From: Nymphaea colorata
Lineage: Eukaryota > Streptophyta > Magnoliopsida > Nymphaeales > Nymphaeaceae
Direction: 5' to 3'
NCBI RefSeq assembly: GCF_008831285.2
Contig: NC_045138.2
Coordinates: 10,926,571 to 10,990,570, forward strand
Length of the DNA stretch: 64,000 nt
Shown: positions 37,441 through 50,529 of the stretch, in pieces
Layout: every line of letters starts with the position of its first letter
Numbering within the stretch: the stretch's first letter is position 1
Position numbers and translations under genes: made by a program
The notes under the pieces: model-generated
Database searches by the model: none
The model's input: the letters and a program-made list of their open reading frames with translations, nothing else
Told to the model about the DNA's origin: nothing

Positions 37441-38408
37441 ATTAAAGCTAATGATTGTAATCAATAACATCCAAAGTTTCTAGAGGCTAGTAGTCTTGTC
37501 CTTGGAGCAACTAGAGGGTAATTTTGAGCCCTCAACTTTGAATCACGTTCCTTCTTCCTAGTTTAGGCATTTTCCTTCGAGCCTAGGTGCTTTTGTAGAG
37601 TTGTGCCCTGGCTACCCCAGCAGTTTGAACTGAGCATGAAACTGACTTTGTATGCTTGGTAAAACCCTAGTTGAAGTCGGATGGACACATATGGTGAAAT
37701 AGGAAAATAGATCCAGAAAGCTGGTTTCGTGTTCAAATTAGATCCAAAACCAAAATTTAGATCAAAATAAAAAATTTAAATTCAAAAGACTCCTTGAATT
37801 AGATCCAAAACCAAAATTTAGATCAAAATAAAAAATTTAAATTCAAAAGACTCCTTCTTTCATTACGTACTTGTGATTATAATCATTTAAATGAATTTCT
37901 AACAATGCAATTACATGTTAATCTCATTAGATGATTGTAAACTATGCAAATGAAGGACTTCAATCTTACTTGTATCATTATATACATAGATTACAATCAT
38001 TTAAGTGAATCTCTTTCAATTACAAGTACATAATAACTACAAGTTAATCCATAGAGATTCTATTAAAGCTAATGATTGTAATCAATAACATCCAAAGTTT
38101 CTAGAGGCTAGTAGTCTTGTCCTTGGAGCAACTAGAGGGTAATTTTGAGCCCTCAACTTTGAATAACGTTCCTTCTTCCTAGTTTAGGCATTTTCCTTCG
38201 AGCCTAGGTGCTTTTGTAGAGTTGTGCCCTGGCTACCCCAGCAGTTTGAACTGAGCATGAAACTGACTTTGTATGCTTGGTAAAACCCTAGTTGAAGTCG
38301 GATGGACGCATATGGTGAAATAGGAAAATAGATCCAGAAAGCTGGTTTCGTGTTCAAATTAGATCCAAAACCAAAATTTAGATCAAAATAAAAAATTTAA
38401 ATTCAAAA
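37228..38408 (+). repeat. 621-bp tandem duplication across satellite/LTR junction
   Basis: Copy A starts GACTCCTTCTTTCATTA at 37228 and copy B starts the same way at 37849. The offset of 621 is constant at every landmark checked, up to ATTCAAAA at 37780 and 38401. I saw only a handful of substitutions over about 560 bp. At the junction a 61-62-bp piece (AGATCCAAAACCAAAATTTA...) is repeated once more (about 37725-37848). Each copy holds satellite, a unique 250-bp segment and the beginning of the retained Tat 5' LTR. Confidence 0.95.
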
Positions 38409-40214
38409 TCCAAAGTCGAGGCCAAAATATCAATTTTCGACACTATTAAGTGCTACACGTGCACACACGAGTGGCCCATTTGTTTTTCAACCCAACCTTG
38501 CGTTGAAAATTTTGAAATGTGTTTTGAGCCCGAAACCCTCTGCCTAACTCTTGATTTGAGCCTTGGGCATCCATTGTAATGCTTCGCCAATCAAGCAAAC
38601 CTGATCCGAATTTAAAGCATGCCCAGAACGACACAAAACAAAGTTGGATCTACCTTAATCAAAAGACCATTTTGCCTCAAAATTGTATTTTTAAAAAATA
38701 AGTTTTAAATTGTTTTAGGTGGGACCCACCTAAGGAGGCAAAGCCACCGTATTGGCCCATTTTTGGGCCAATAGCCCCCGTTTGAGCATGCTTGGTGCGC
38801 TACCAAGTGCCTTGGCCATGAAGAACAAGGTGCTCTGGCCAGGGTGCACGGCCACGCCCGCAATAGCGCCCTTGCGCTATCACGCATGGCACCAGGCATT
38901 GCTGTGCAGCCGAGATTGCACAGATTGAAACATGGCCTGCCTCTGTTGTTGACAAAATTTTCCCCTTGGGGCTGTTTGGGCCTAGGTTGGTCAGTATTAA
39001 CCATGCCAACCCTCCAAAGGGTGTTTGCAGGGCTAATGAACAATTCTCTTTGGTCATGACCTGAAAATTAAAAAAAAAATGAAAATAATTCAAAAGAATT
39101 TGAAATTTGCATGAAAATCTTGTGAAACTTTAAAAAAAAAATCAAATTATGAGTTTTGGCTCCAAAACTCTATTAATACTCCCCAAATATTCACTCTTGA
39201 GTATTAACCAACCTTTGGAGAACTTCTAGAGCTTTCCCACTTTATGTGTAGGAGTTCCCCCCCTCTACTCTTCCCTCTCTGTTCTTGCCTCTCTTTTTTC
39301 AACCTTAGGTGTTAGTCTCTTCCTCAACTTCCATTCTTCAAGGGAACATTAGGAGAACTCTTGGAAATCATCATCAACACTTCAGAGTCTCACTTGAAAA
39401 GCTCATGATCATTTGGGATATAAGATTCATCTTTCTTCAATCACTCCATTTAAAGGTATGTACCCATCTTCACATGCATTTTTTCCCTTCATCATCTCTC
39501 CATTATGATGCAAGAGAGCTCTAAAAACTTCTCTTTCAAAAGCTACTCTTGAGTGCACAAAGAGCATGAGCAAGGTGAAATAAATTTCATTTCTCTCTTT
39601 AAGCCCGAAATTTATTCATTTTCTTTTCTCATGAATGTATGCATGTTTATGTTTATGATAATCACATATAGTTGCTTGATTTTCAATTAAAATGTGAATG
39701 AATAGTAAGCATGAGAACTTGAGATGAGATTCTTTTTTTTATCATATTAATTTTTGAGGTTGAGACTCGTCAAATATAAGAAAGTTCCTACATATATGTA
39801 CATGTTAAAATGCATTTTCATGACATTCCTATGCTTAGTATTGATTATTTTTCCTAATCACCCAATTAGTGATCCCAAGAAAAGCTCCCTTGCGATATTA
39901 ACTTTTCATTTCATGTATGTTTGACAGCTACTGTTTCATTAGATATCTTACAACCCCAATGGTGAGAGAAATAAGTTTCCTTATAATAGATAAAAGCAAG
40001 TTACAATGAGGATTGTTTTTATATACATATACAAATATATTTTGAATGTCATTTTTTAAAAAAAATAAAATGTAAAACCGTATTCAAAGAGACGATGAAG
40101 ACTTAGCCTAGGCTCTTTCATGAGCCCAAGTTCCTCCCCTGCCTGCATTAAAAGATTGAAGTAAAAAATCCTCAAAATTATCTCTTGTTCTTAATTTCCC
40201 TATATGTATGTACG

Positions 40215-40219
<5 letters not shown>

Positions 40220-40272
<53 letters not shown>

Positions 40273-40352
40273 CTTCTCTTTTAAAGCCTCTTTTTCCATC
40301 TCCCTCTCTCTCTTTGAGTTAAAATCCTCTTTTTCATATATATATATAAATG

Positions 40353-40412
<60 letters not shown>

Positions 40413-40499
40413 TATATTTGACTTAAAATCTTCTCTTCCATATACCTATCTTTCTTTCTCTAAAATTCTTTATTTCTCTCTTTGACTTAAAATCCTCTC

Positions 40500-40548
<49 letters not shown>
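40220..40548. repeat. TA microsatellites in the 5' LTR
   Basis: Long TA runs at about 40220-40269, 40339-40417 (with a few TG steps) and 40505-40549 are separated by CT-rich stretches. They explain the artificial I/Y-repeat frames on both strands. Confidence 0.97.
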
Positions 40549-40553
<5 letters not shown>

Positions 40554-40626
40554 CTCATTCTCTCTCTAAAATCTCTTTTTCTATTTGTCTCTCTTTGACT
40601 TTAGATCTCTCTTCTATAGGTTCTTC

Positions 40627-40650
40627 ACACACACACACACACACACACAT
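40627..40650. repeat. CA microsatellite
   Basis: About twelve uninterrupted CA units in the CT-rich part of the 5' LTR. Confidence 0.95.
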
Positions 40651-41530
40651 AGATACCTTTCTTTCACTAATTTCTTTTTCTTTCTCTCTCCCTTTCTTTC
40701 TTTTTCTCTATCTCTTTTCTAAATCTCTCTTTTGTAAGTCCTAAAATTTTCATTTATCAAACTTCAACAATACTGAAATTCAAGTGATCTATTTAATGTT
40801 AGAGCCATGCTTGATGGTCTACAATCTTATTCTACTTTAAATTTTCTTTTGAAATGAGAGTATTTGGATAGAATGATAGATGACACATAATTTAATGTAT
40901 GAAAATCTTGATGCATGTAATGATAGAAATACTTTTAGATGATTGTCATGATAGTAATGAACCAATTATTTTCAAGCATATTGAATCAATGCATTCATGC
41001 ATTTACAATCACTTATAGAATTCACAAGTGGTCATAAGCACATTTATAGAGAACTCAAGCAAAATGAAGTGGAACTCTAACTAGGTAGTAACCAAATTAG
41101 AGAATATATCTCAAACCTGCTTAAGATTTCAAGGAAACACTAAATTGATTCCAAAAGAGATCTCCAAGGTTTCAAAGATACTCAAACACTATTTGCAAAG
41201 TTTTCTGGATTAAAAAATCTCTCACATCAAAATGGTTTATTCCCTCGAATAGTACTTCAAAATCTTCTCATCTAAAAAGTTTATGAGATATTGATCTTCA
41301 AAGATTTTTGCCAAGCACCACACCACATTTAGGGTAAAAATGATGTTTTAGTAAAAATGAAATGCATCAAGAACAAACATAGCCCTTGGATTAGTTACCA
41401 CCAGTAAAGGCACTGGAAATACATTCCAATGGGCAAGTGCCTTTTTCTTTATAAGAACTTATTTTTTTGAAGCACTTCAAAAATCAAATCAAATTTGGGA
41501 TGCAAAGAGATGGTGACCATGATGGGACCC

Positions 41531-43277
41531 ATCATGGTTTGGCTATGTTTACTATTGATTCATTTCTATTAACTTAAGCATCATCTATATTGCTGACGTT
41601 AAAGAATGTCCCCTTTGGCCTTGATCTCGTCATTATTACATCACATGGTTTGGTGGATATGTTTGCTGTCATGCATATAGGATTAATTGAAGATGATCAA
41701 TCATATTCACCTAGATCTAAGTTCAAATGTTACATTCCTCAATTTAAGGTTTGATTGAAAATAATGTTTGTTCTTATACCTTATTTTAATTACCATCTTA
41801 AGCAATATTGCCTTAAAGATAACTGATTTTGCATGCTTGTTCACATTTCAAAAATCTCCTTTACCTATTTATCTAAGTCATCATGTTGCCGGAATTGGTC
41901 TTAGGTAGTAGCACAAGACTAAGCCTTACAATTTCAATTTCACCATACCTTGGGTGAGAAAGCCTCATCGTTAGTATCATGTGTAGTAATTATGATATAT
42001 TGACGGGTGACCAATGAAAAAGAAAAAAAACCCTACCCTTAGTTGCCGAAGGAAGAATTTATTCTAGTGCTAAGCTATTTGGATAAAATATATAAGCATA
42101 AATTTATCTCAATTAGACTACTATATGCCATTTTTCTAAAAAAATTACATGATAGATGTATGTGATTTAGGGAGTGTTGGATGCACATAAACCATGTTTG
42201 ATAATTACAACCTAATATCACTTTCATTATATATCTCATTTTCATGTCATTCTCGTTAGCTTTGTCAATCATTCTCACTAATTTATTATCCAACCATTAC
42301 AGCCTAGAGTCAAGTTATATTCTTTCCAACATGATGTCATATTCCCCTATGATCACAACCTCTTCTGAGAGAGGCGTGAATGATCTACATATACCTCCCT
42401 TAAATCTGGACACTCTCTTGAATGGTATCAGTCTTGGCATCTTACCTTCTCTCGGATGTTTCCTTCTTACTTTGAAGAATGTGAATTATTGATAGGAGCA
42501 GCCAGAGGAACACAACTAGTGAATAGGAATTTGGTGCATGTTATTGCTGAACGATAGAACCCAATGACTTTTTTTTTTTGTTCCCTTGGGGGAAAATGAC
42601 TGTGTTGTTAGATGAGTTCACTGAAATATTAGACCTTCCTATCCCGACTTGTAATCATAACTCATTAGGAAAGCAATTTCTTATAAAACCCAACCCAATG
42701 TAAAAGCAAATGACCTTGTGACTCACTTTACCAAACCAAAGACTTGGCCCCTAATAGAAGACAATGAGAATCAAAACATCAACTTGAAGAGCCTACATGA
42801 AGAATTCAGAACATTTGTTGAGCCCTCCACTTTGTATTGGAAAGCAATAGAAAGAATCAAGCTTTGCATGATGCTTTGTACAATTGGGATGATCCCCCTT
42901 ACCAATGGGACCTACCTCTAAGATGTTCACATTGACCAACTTTTTCAGATGTAGAGGCATAGTGGGACCCAACACTTGTTGGTGGCAATGAAGGTCTTGT
43001 TGGTGGCAATGAAGGTTCTGACCTACATTTGTTGTAGGCTCATTCATTTCACTATTAGAGATATAGATTATGTAAAAGTATGCACATGTGTCTTGCAGCT
43101 GTGATTTCTCAAGCATGTAGTACCTCGAGTCAATCAGTTCAGAAACATTGATGGAGCACTAACAATCTTGGAGCAGTACCGCCGATTGATTGAACAATTA
43201 AATAAAGAAAATATTCTTTGAGATTATTATGATCGTCGCCAGGATTCATCTAATTAGACTCACCACTACCATGGTCG
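41531..43277 (+). other. Leader/gag-proximal region of the Tat-type element
   Basis: It lies between the 5' LTR and the nested transposon. A clear primer-binding site was not found. Near 43145-43260 the frame IDGALTILEQYRRLIEQLNK, later DYYDRRQDSS, reads like a gag segment and continues across the transposon insertion site. Confidence 0.4.
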
Positions 43278-43285
43278 TACCACAC

Positions 43286-45496
43286 TAAGGATGTCAATGA
43301 TTCGGTTTCCAATCAGATATCTGATAGATTCGTCTAACATCCGATTGAAAATTCGGTCAGATTTGGTTTTAAGAATATGCTTCCTTCCAATCGAATTGGA
43401 ATACGGATTCGGGTTCAGATAAGTGGCCGATCATGGTATCCAAATTTAAATATCTGAAGCCCAATCGATTTGCATATGGATTCAGATTCAAGTAAGTATA
43501 TAAATTTAAATATCCAAATCCGAAATGTAGGTAGTTGGCTTTTAATATCCGAATCCAAAGAATTGTATTGATCCGTTGAGAATTTGGTCATGCCTGTGGG
43601 TTTTGAAGTTGAAACCTGCCATAACAGTGAATCCTTATTGTAAAAGCAATAACCAGAGCGACAACTTTAATTACATGATAAAATGTGAACATAAAATTTA
43701 CATAAATTTGTTTGCTCACATAAGCCTAACCTAAACTGCAAGATGGATTAGTCCTATCATACAAAGTACTATACACGTAAACATTAAAATATGAACCCAA
43801 CCTAAGGCAAAGTTTTAGCTTATTTAAACTAAATAAGTAATATTGTATAAAAAATTCTCAGTGAAAATAAAAACTACATTTTCAAAATAATTTTGATATA
43901 GAGTTTTATTAAGTAAACAATTTTAATAATATGAAAATAATAATTTATTTTCAATATTTGAAACTTTGTATGGTTTCAATTTTATTGACATGTCTCTCAA
44001 GATATTATCAATATTTGAAAATTAAAATTTACATTTCAAATAAGCCTTTTGTGATGCAAACAAAATTTTTCATTAGCTAATTAATAAAAAAGACATACTT
44101 TTATAAGTAATTGGATCATTTGATCAAGTAAATTGAAAGAAGATTAATTAGTCAAAATAAAAAGAAAGGGATGGTTTGCAAAATAACTGAAATTAATATA
44201 AAGCATTTCAATCAAAAGTTATTAAAACTTTAAATTATTCATAATGGATATCTAATAGTATAATACTGAAAGCTAATGTTTTTTTATCAATGTTTGCTGA
44301 AGAAATTTTTTTATTATTTAAAAATGTGAAATCAATGTTCAATGTGTACATTTAATATGAAAAAATATGAAAAAACTTGTTTATTGAAAAAACTATTTAT
44401 CTAATTAATCGGAGAAAGTATTTGAAAATAACACAAAACTTCTAAATCAAGAATTAGGTTGAGTGATATAGGTGATATGGGTTTAGTAGTTTCTTTTTGT
44501 TTGTATTGATTTACTCCATCTGATACAAAAAAGTGTTTGTTATGAAAAACTTATTTATTGAAGAACCTATTTCTTTAACTAATCAAACAAATCATTCATT
44601 ATAAGCAAAGATATACAATGAGTGAGTCGAGCTCGAGTTCGGCCAGGTCGAACTCGACTCAAGCTTTATGAGGTGAGCTCAAGATCGACTCGCTTAACCA
44701 TGTCCAAGCTCGAGCTTCACTCGTTTAGGCTTGTGTTTTTTAATATATATTTATGCTGAAAATTTTCACATTTTTATTTAAGTCATTTTTAAGTTTTTGC
44801 AATTACAAAAATAAGTATTAGTGTTAAACTAGTCTAATCAAGTCAAGATCATATAACTCGAACTTGACTTGTTTACAAACTTAAGTTAACAATTAAGTTC
44901 GAACTCGACTAGTTTAACTTATGAGTCAAGTCTAATCGAGCGAGTTCGAGTCGAGTCTAAGTTGGGTTGACTTGTTGATCATCCCCCTTAAGTATAAGCA
45001 TGCAACCTTGGAAGAAAAAATTATTGACTTGAGAAGCTAGTTATTTTAAATAAGTATTTAGAAAAAAGAATAGCTCAATAAATAAATGCAACAGTTTTTT
45101 TAATTAATTTAATAAAATAAACAACTATTTAGTATGTACAATATTATTGGTCAAATTTGTGTCACAATTTAAAAGTTTGGATATCAAATTTAAAAGTCTT
45201 CTGATCAGAATCACTTTTTTGAATATAAAATTCAGATTCAGATTGAAATTCCAAATTCATAATTAGATTTTTGAATTTAAAAGTCAGATTCCGATTGGAA
45301 TTGGATTTTGACTTAAGATTTGGATTTGTATTTGGATTGGAACTTGTTTTGGTTTTGAAAGTGGGATTCATATACCATATAGATTTTTTTTTCATCTGCA
45401 TTTGTATGTGAATTTGAATCCGAATATCTAATTATCCGAAAAATCAAGTATGACAAAGGGTATATCTGATCTGAATCCGATCCATTGACATCCCTA
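43286..45496. mobile_element. hAT-like non-autonomous transposon with 8-bp target duplication
   Basis: Terminal inverted repeats are TAAGGATGTCAATG (left) and TAGGGATGTCAATGG (right, reverse complement), and the similarity continues for about 36 bp. The element is flanked by the perfect 8-bp direct repeat TACCACAC at 43278-43285 and 45497-45504. Eight-base duplications and these termini fit the hAT superfamily. No transposase is recognised in its 2.2 kb, so it needed enzyme from elsewhere. Subterminal regions are rich in GATTCGGATT-like motifs (43300-43570 and 45180-45480). It interrupts the Tat gag region and so is younger than that element. Confidence 0.93.
44620..44985. mobile_element. Possible small nested element with GAGCTCGAG-rich ends
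   Basis: GAGTCGAGCTCGAGTTCG on the left is mirrored by CGAGCGAGTTCGAGTCGAGT on the right, separated by AT-rich sequence inside the hAT-like element. The GC-richer ends contrast with the surroundings. No target duplication was fixed. Confidence 0.4.
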
Positions 45497-45504
45497 TACC
45501 ACAC

Positions 45505-47570
45505 TCTTGGGGCCCTATTTCATAGTAGATTACTATGTTGATAGATGCATGCGACAATTCTCTAAAGGTAGAAGAAGGTTGTTGTAAATACATCAATTAG
45601 AGCTATTCTAGAATTCGATCTCAGCTCTCTTCAGTAGGCAACATTGTTTGTAGTAGCTCACGAAAATGAGAGATACAAATATCCTACACTTGGTCCATAG
45701 GCCCTATAGTAATGAAGGAATATGCCTAGTGGTGGGATGCCAAGCGACCACCATCCATTCTCCATTGATAATTTATGTTGTCAAACTCTCTACTCCTCCT
45801 TTCTTGTCTCTTTAGTTATTGTCCTCTTTAACCATTCAATGTTTTTCTCTAGATGTATTTTTAAACTCTTAATGCAATATGAATCTTTCTTTTGTCGTCA
45901 TTTCTTTTCAGTGACTTCCTTGTTTTGTCTCACAAGGTGAATATTTAAAGCCAACCGGATGATTGAAACAATAGCACAAGCTAAGCAAGCTCCTTAGAGT
46001 GAAACCTCATCTTCTAGTCCCATGTCAGAAATGCTTGGCTTTCCAGCAGTTGAACTAGAAGGTTACCAAATGTTATGGTTATTTATGGAGTGATTCATGA
46101 GAGGCAAGAAGAGCAAAAGATATTGATAATAAACCCAAAACCAGCATGTGAAAAGCCTACCAAGCTAAAATGAAACAAGAACAACAAGCCTTTTCATACA
46201 AACCAGGACAAGGACAACCTAGGTTCACAGTAAGAAAAACAAGCTTCAATTGCCCCCATTGAACATGAAAAAGGCAGTGAAAAAATGCAAGAATGGAAAA
46301 GAGCGCATTGAATACAGTAGCTCACCTAGCCCCGTTTCAAGCAAAAGTCCAAAGGAGAATCCTCTAAAGAAAAGAAAGCCCCCAAAGAATGCGAAAAAGC
46401 TAAAAAAAAAAACCCTCAAATAGTAGTTTGGACAGCAAAAGTTCTAAGGAGACAGAGAAAAAAAAATTAAGAGAAAAAAAAAGATGAAATCAGATTCAGA
46501 TGAATCAAGTGACAATGAAAGTCCACTCCAACACAAGTTTTACAAAATGAAAAAGAGAATGAATAACCTTGAACTTAAGGAGAATGGAAAACACTGGTAC
46601 TCATATAAAGACTTCTTTTAGGCATTGAAGGAAACAATGACATGAATTGCCTAAGGAATTTGTCAAGTATGATGGAACCACCTACCCACACATTCATCTT
46701 TAAACATTTATTAATGATTGATACAAGATCCAGATAAAAAATAAAGCACTGTTTCGTTACTTCCCAAGGAGTCTTAAAGACATCACTGCACAATAGTACA
46801 AAGAAAATGTCAATGTAGTCGAATTGAAAGAATCCTGTGTAGTCTTCATAAAAAACAATGTGAAAAGGCTTGAGAATTGATTCAAAGGTGGAAAATTCAA
46901 TGCAACAAGGTGAAAGAGCCTACCTCTGAAACACAAGCTCTATCCCTTATCATGAAAAATCTTGCTCAACTAGTGACCAGTCTCATCCGCGACGCTCCAA
47001 TCAAGACCTTCACAGATTTGATAGAAACATGTAGATTCAATAGAAAAAGAAATTGGAGAAGATGATTTTGATGAAATTATTGCAACAAAATACACAAAAG
47101 AGGTTAACAATGGAGGTAAAGCCCAACTCTCTACCCACTTCATAGCAAATGCATGCATCCTAAAAGATGACAACAGCAATTATAAGTCGTAAGAAAAAAG
47201 GTGAACCCTAAGAACATGCAACCACCCAAAGGAAGCAAAGAAGGAAAGAATAAACATTGGGGCCGGAGAGTTTACTGCCCTCAATCAACCTTGCAAGAAT
47301 ATTCTAGAATATCTCATTGCCAAAGGAACTGTCTTCCTACCAAAAGTTCTAGAACCACCAAGAATGCTGAGCACTGACAAAAATAAACTTTGTAAGTTTC
47401 ATCATGCCCCTGGTCATGACACTGGGGATTGTTTTGTCCTCAAGCATATAATTCCAAAATTCATCAACAAAAATCTCAAGATTGATGATGACAATACCCA
47501 CAAAGTCCTAAAGAATCAACTTCCTGATCAAGGAAAGGCAACAATCGTAGTGGTGACTCCACTCTTGTAA
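45505..47570 (+). pseudogene. gag: Tat-type gag, decayed
   Basis: Lysine-rich and gag-like pieces in changing frames include VELKESCVVFIKNNVKRLEN (about 46817-46876) and FDEIIATKYTKEVNNGGKAQ (about 47069-47128). At 47388-47450 there is CKFHHAPGHDTGDCFVLKH, the conserved Cys/His motif that precedes protease in Tat elements. Many stops. Confidence 0.7.
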
Positions 47571-47929
47571 CACCCATAGAAGCATATCCAACCTTGTCAT
47601 GAAGACGACTCATGCTAAGTCATGGTAACAAGGAAAGTAACCTCTAGATTTCATCAGTATGATGAATAACAAGACAAGAAATTCAGCAAGTAATCCCAAC
47701 ATGATTTTGAAGTCCTCTTTCTTGCAAGGTGATGGTAAGTCATGAAATAATTCTTTAAATAAAGATCCATGTTATATAGACAAAATAACCTCTTTAGAAA
47801 ATTTCTTATTGAAGCAAACTAGATTCAGGCCTCCAAAAACCAGTCAATCATTTTCACAAAAAGAATCTTTTGGAAATGAGGATATTCTCACAAAGATGCA
47901 TTATGTATCATCATCCAAGTCAATAACAT

Positions 47930-48200
47930 AACCATGCCACATCTGTTGATTGATAGAAGAAGCAACTTAAATATTTGCCCTTATCTCACAGCCAAGACTT
48001 TGGGCTTACATGAAGACAAATACTGCTCCAATCAAACCATGATCTATGGATATGATGGTAGACGTATGTGCAACAAAGGAACCTTCATCATGGACATAAT
48101 CATCAAATGCACCAGCTATTGTATTTCTTTCCATGTAGTGGACGTACCCCCACCATACAACTTGCTCTTGAGATGTCCATGGATCCATGAAGTATGAGGA
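47930..48200 (+). pseudogene. Tat-type aspartic protease, broken
   Basis: The frame 47934-48197 reads PHLLIDRRSNLNICPYLTAK, then a segment ending in VVDVPPPYNLLLRCPWIH, matching retropepsins of this lineage in length and order. The active-site glycine(s) after Asp are Arg (IDRRS), so it would be inactive. A stop follows at 48195. Confidence 0.8.
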
Positions 48201-48589
48201 ATCTCATCCACTCTCCGCCAATATATCAAGTGGAATTATGGACCATTTGTTGTTACCATACATGCAGTGCACTTGGTCAAGAGGTGGGTACAACAATTGC
48301 TTGCTAGGCCAATTGTCTCCATGAATATACCCAACATAAGAAAAAAAAAAGAAGCATCTTTAGAGGATTGTATGCTGAGCATGGAGATAGGAAAATCATC
48401 TTAAGGTGCCTACACTATTTCGAGCGGTCGTCTGAACTATAAAAAACATCCATTGTATGTCCATTTCATGACATTAACATCAGAGCCAACGAAAATACAA
48501 AGGTCCTTCAAATTGGCACTAAAGAACAAAGAAAAAAGTTGGTAGATTTCCTTCTAAGCCACCAAGAAGCTTTTGCATGGACCTATGAA

Positions 48590-49420
48590 GATATGTCAGG
48601 CCTAGACCCCATGATGGTTTAATATCATTTGTCTCTAAGTCCTAATTGCAAGCCAGTGAAACAAAAACTACGCAAGTTTGATCCTAGATCGAATGGACCC
48701 ATAACATAAGCATTTGAGGATTTACTAAAGGCCAAATTTATCCATACCTTTGTTTATCCTGAATGGTTGGACAACATTGTGGTTGTTCCAAAGAAGAATG
48801 ACAAAGTTAGGTTATATATTGACTTTCGAGACCTGAACAAAGCCATACCAAAAGATGATTATTCTCTTCTAAACATCAATTTTTTTGTAGATGATATTGC
48901 AGGTCATGTTATGTTCTCTTTTATGGATAAATATTTAGAGTACAACCAAATCAAATTGGTAATCAAGGTTCAGCCCAAAACCTCATTTATCATGCCTTGG
49001 GGCTCTTTTTGTAACACAATAATGCCATTCAAATTAAAGAATGTTGGCAACTTATCAAAGAGTTATGGCTGCCATCTTCCATGATCAAATGCACAAAACC
49101 ATGGATGCATATATTGATGACATCTTAATCAAATCTAAAGCAAGAGATGATCACATTGGAACTCTTGCCCAAGTATTTGAGTGACTCTTACAATACAAGT
49201 TTCGTTGAATCCCAAAAAATGTGTACTCAGGGTTGAATCTGGTAAGCTCCTAAGGTTCATGATTAGAAAAAGGAGAATAGAGATAGATCTTACCAAATCT
49301 AAAGCAATCATTGATATGCCACCACCCACTAATATCAAAGAACTATAGAGTTTGCAAGGGCAAATTCAATCTATTAGATTATTCAACTCTAATTTAGCCA
49401 TGAGATGTAATCCATTGAAT
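48590..49420 (+). pseudogene. Tat-type reverse transcriptase, broken
   Basis: A recognisable stretch from 48767 reads NIVVVPKKNDKVRLYIDFRD, LNKAIPKDDYS and then MFSFMDKYLEYNQI. A frameshift near 49035-49065 leads to AAIFHDQMHKTMDAYIDDIL (about 49068-49127), which holds the YIDD catalytic box. Further stops follow. Confidence 0.85.
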
Positions 49421-49449
49421 TAGTTGCTAAGGAAAGACATCAAATTTGA

Positions 49450-49900
49450 ATGGCGATTTGAATGTCAACAATCATTAAAAAAGATCAAAATGTATCTCTT
49501 AAACTCACAATCCTAGAACACCTACTACTGGGGAGACAATTGCTATTTTACATGACAGTAAATGTATCAACATGTGGCAGTTTCTTGGTACAATACAAAC
49601 AGGAAAGTCGCATTGAGCATGCAATATATTATGTTAGCAAAACAATTGTCAAGTATGGAAAGAAGTATTCTCCCATAGAAAAAACTTGTCTAGCACCGTT
49701 TGGATGTATCAAAGGCTGCGACATTGTTAGTTTGCCTGTGATGTCAAAATACTCTCCTAGCTAATCCTCTTAAATATATCTTAAAACAATAATTCTTAAT
49801 GAATGCATCACCAAATGACAAGTATTGTTAATGCAATATGATCTAAAATATGTGTGTCAAAAGTTAATAAAAGGACAAGCGATAGCGGATCAGTTAGCAA
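49450..49900 (+). pseudogene. Tat-type first RNase H region, broken
   Basis: Fragments such as LLFYMTVNVSTCGSFLVQYK, ESRIEHAIYYVSKTIVKYGK and KKYSPIEKTCLA (about 49540-49700) correspond to the usual gypsy RNase H. The catalytic Asp expected at the start of the domain is not seen. Confidence 0.65.
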
Positions 49901-50160
49901 AATTTTCCCAATGTAAAGAAATCAAAGCAGACGATGAGTTCCCTAATGAGCATGTGTTAGAATTGGAAGTGGCACTAGTGTGGAAAATGTTCTTTGATGG
50001 ATCTGGGAAAATGATGGGAGTAGGTATAGACAATTTTCTTGTCACTTTGAAAGGTGAAATGATTTCATACTCTTTGAACCTCGACTTTCTATACACTCAT
50101 AATATGATTGAATATGAGGCCCTCATAAATGACTTTGTTTTTTGTTATGTTTCTAAGTAA
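49825..50160 (+). pseudogene. Tat-type second (archaeal-type) RNase H
   Basis: The open frame reads QYDLKYVCQKLIKGQAIADQ, then WKMFFDGSGKMMGVGIDNF, then YTHNMIEYEAL. The FFDGS Asp and EYEAL Glu match the acidic residues of the extra RNase H found in the Tat clade. The frame ends at a stop at 50158 before the domain is complete. This is the best lineage marker in the element. Confidence 0.8.
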
Positions 50161-50529
50161 AGAAAGCATATGTTTTAGCAATTCTCAGTTTGTTCTCAAT
50201 CACGTGAATGAAGAATGGCAAGTTGAGAAATTAGTGCCATATCATGTGTAGTTACTTTATTGATCTATCAGTATGAAGAAGTGCAGCTGGCTCATGTTAA
50301 AAAGGATATCAATGGGATGACCCCGTAAGCCTAAGATCCACTATCTCATTTCATGCTAATGAAGCAATCCATTCTTTTGAAATTAAAAAATTAGAACATT
50401 CTACTTTTAAAGCAATGGATCAAATTCATCACATCCAAGAAGGGAAGATGCCCTAGTATCACAATATCAAGAGCTACATTGAGAATGAAAAATTCTTGAC
50501 TGAAATGCCTAAGAAAGAACGTAAAGCAA

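Larger units (their letters stand above)
38400..41530 (+). repeat. 5' LTR of the Tat-type element (U3 start missing)
   Basis: It aligns with 52540-55350 of the 3' LTR: AGGTGGGACCCACCTAAGGA, TTGGCCCATTTTTGGG, ATTCTTCAAGG, GCCTAGGCTCTTTCATGAGC and CATAGCCCTTGGATTAGTTA occur in both. Homology begins near 37683 (duplicated section). About the first 500 bases seen in the 3' copy are absent, replaced by satellite-linked DNA. Divergence of roughly 15-20% implies an old insertion. Confidence 0.8.

Noticed and set aside
40108-40426. Frames with long I-Y repeats on both strands
   Set aside because: They are translations of TA microsatellites.
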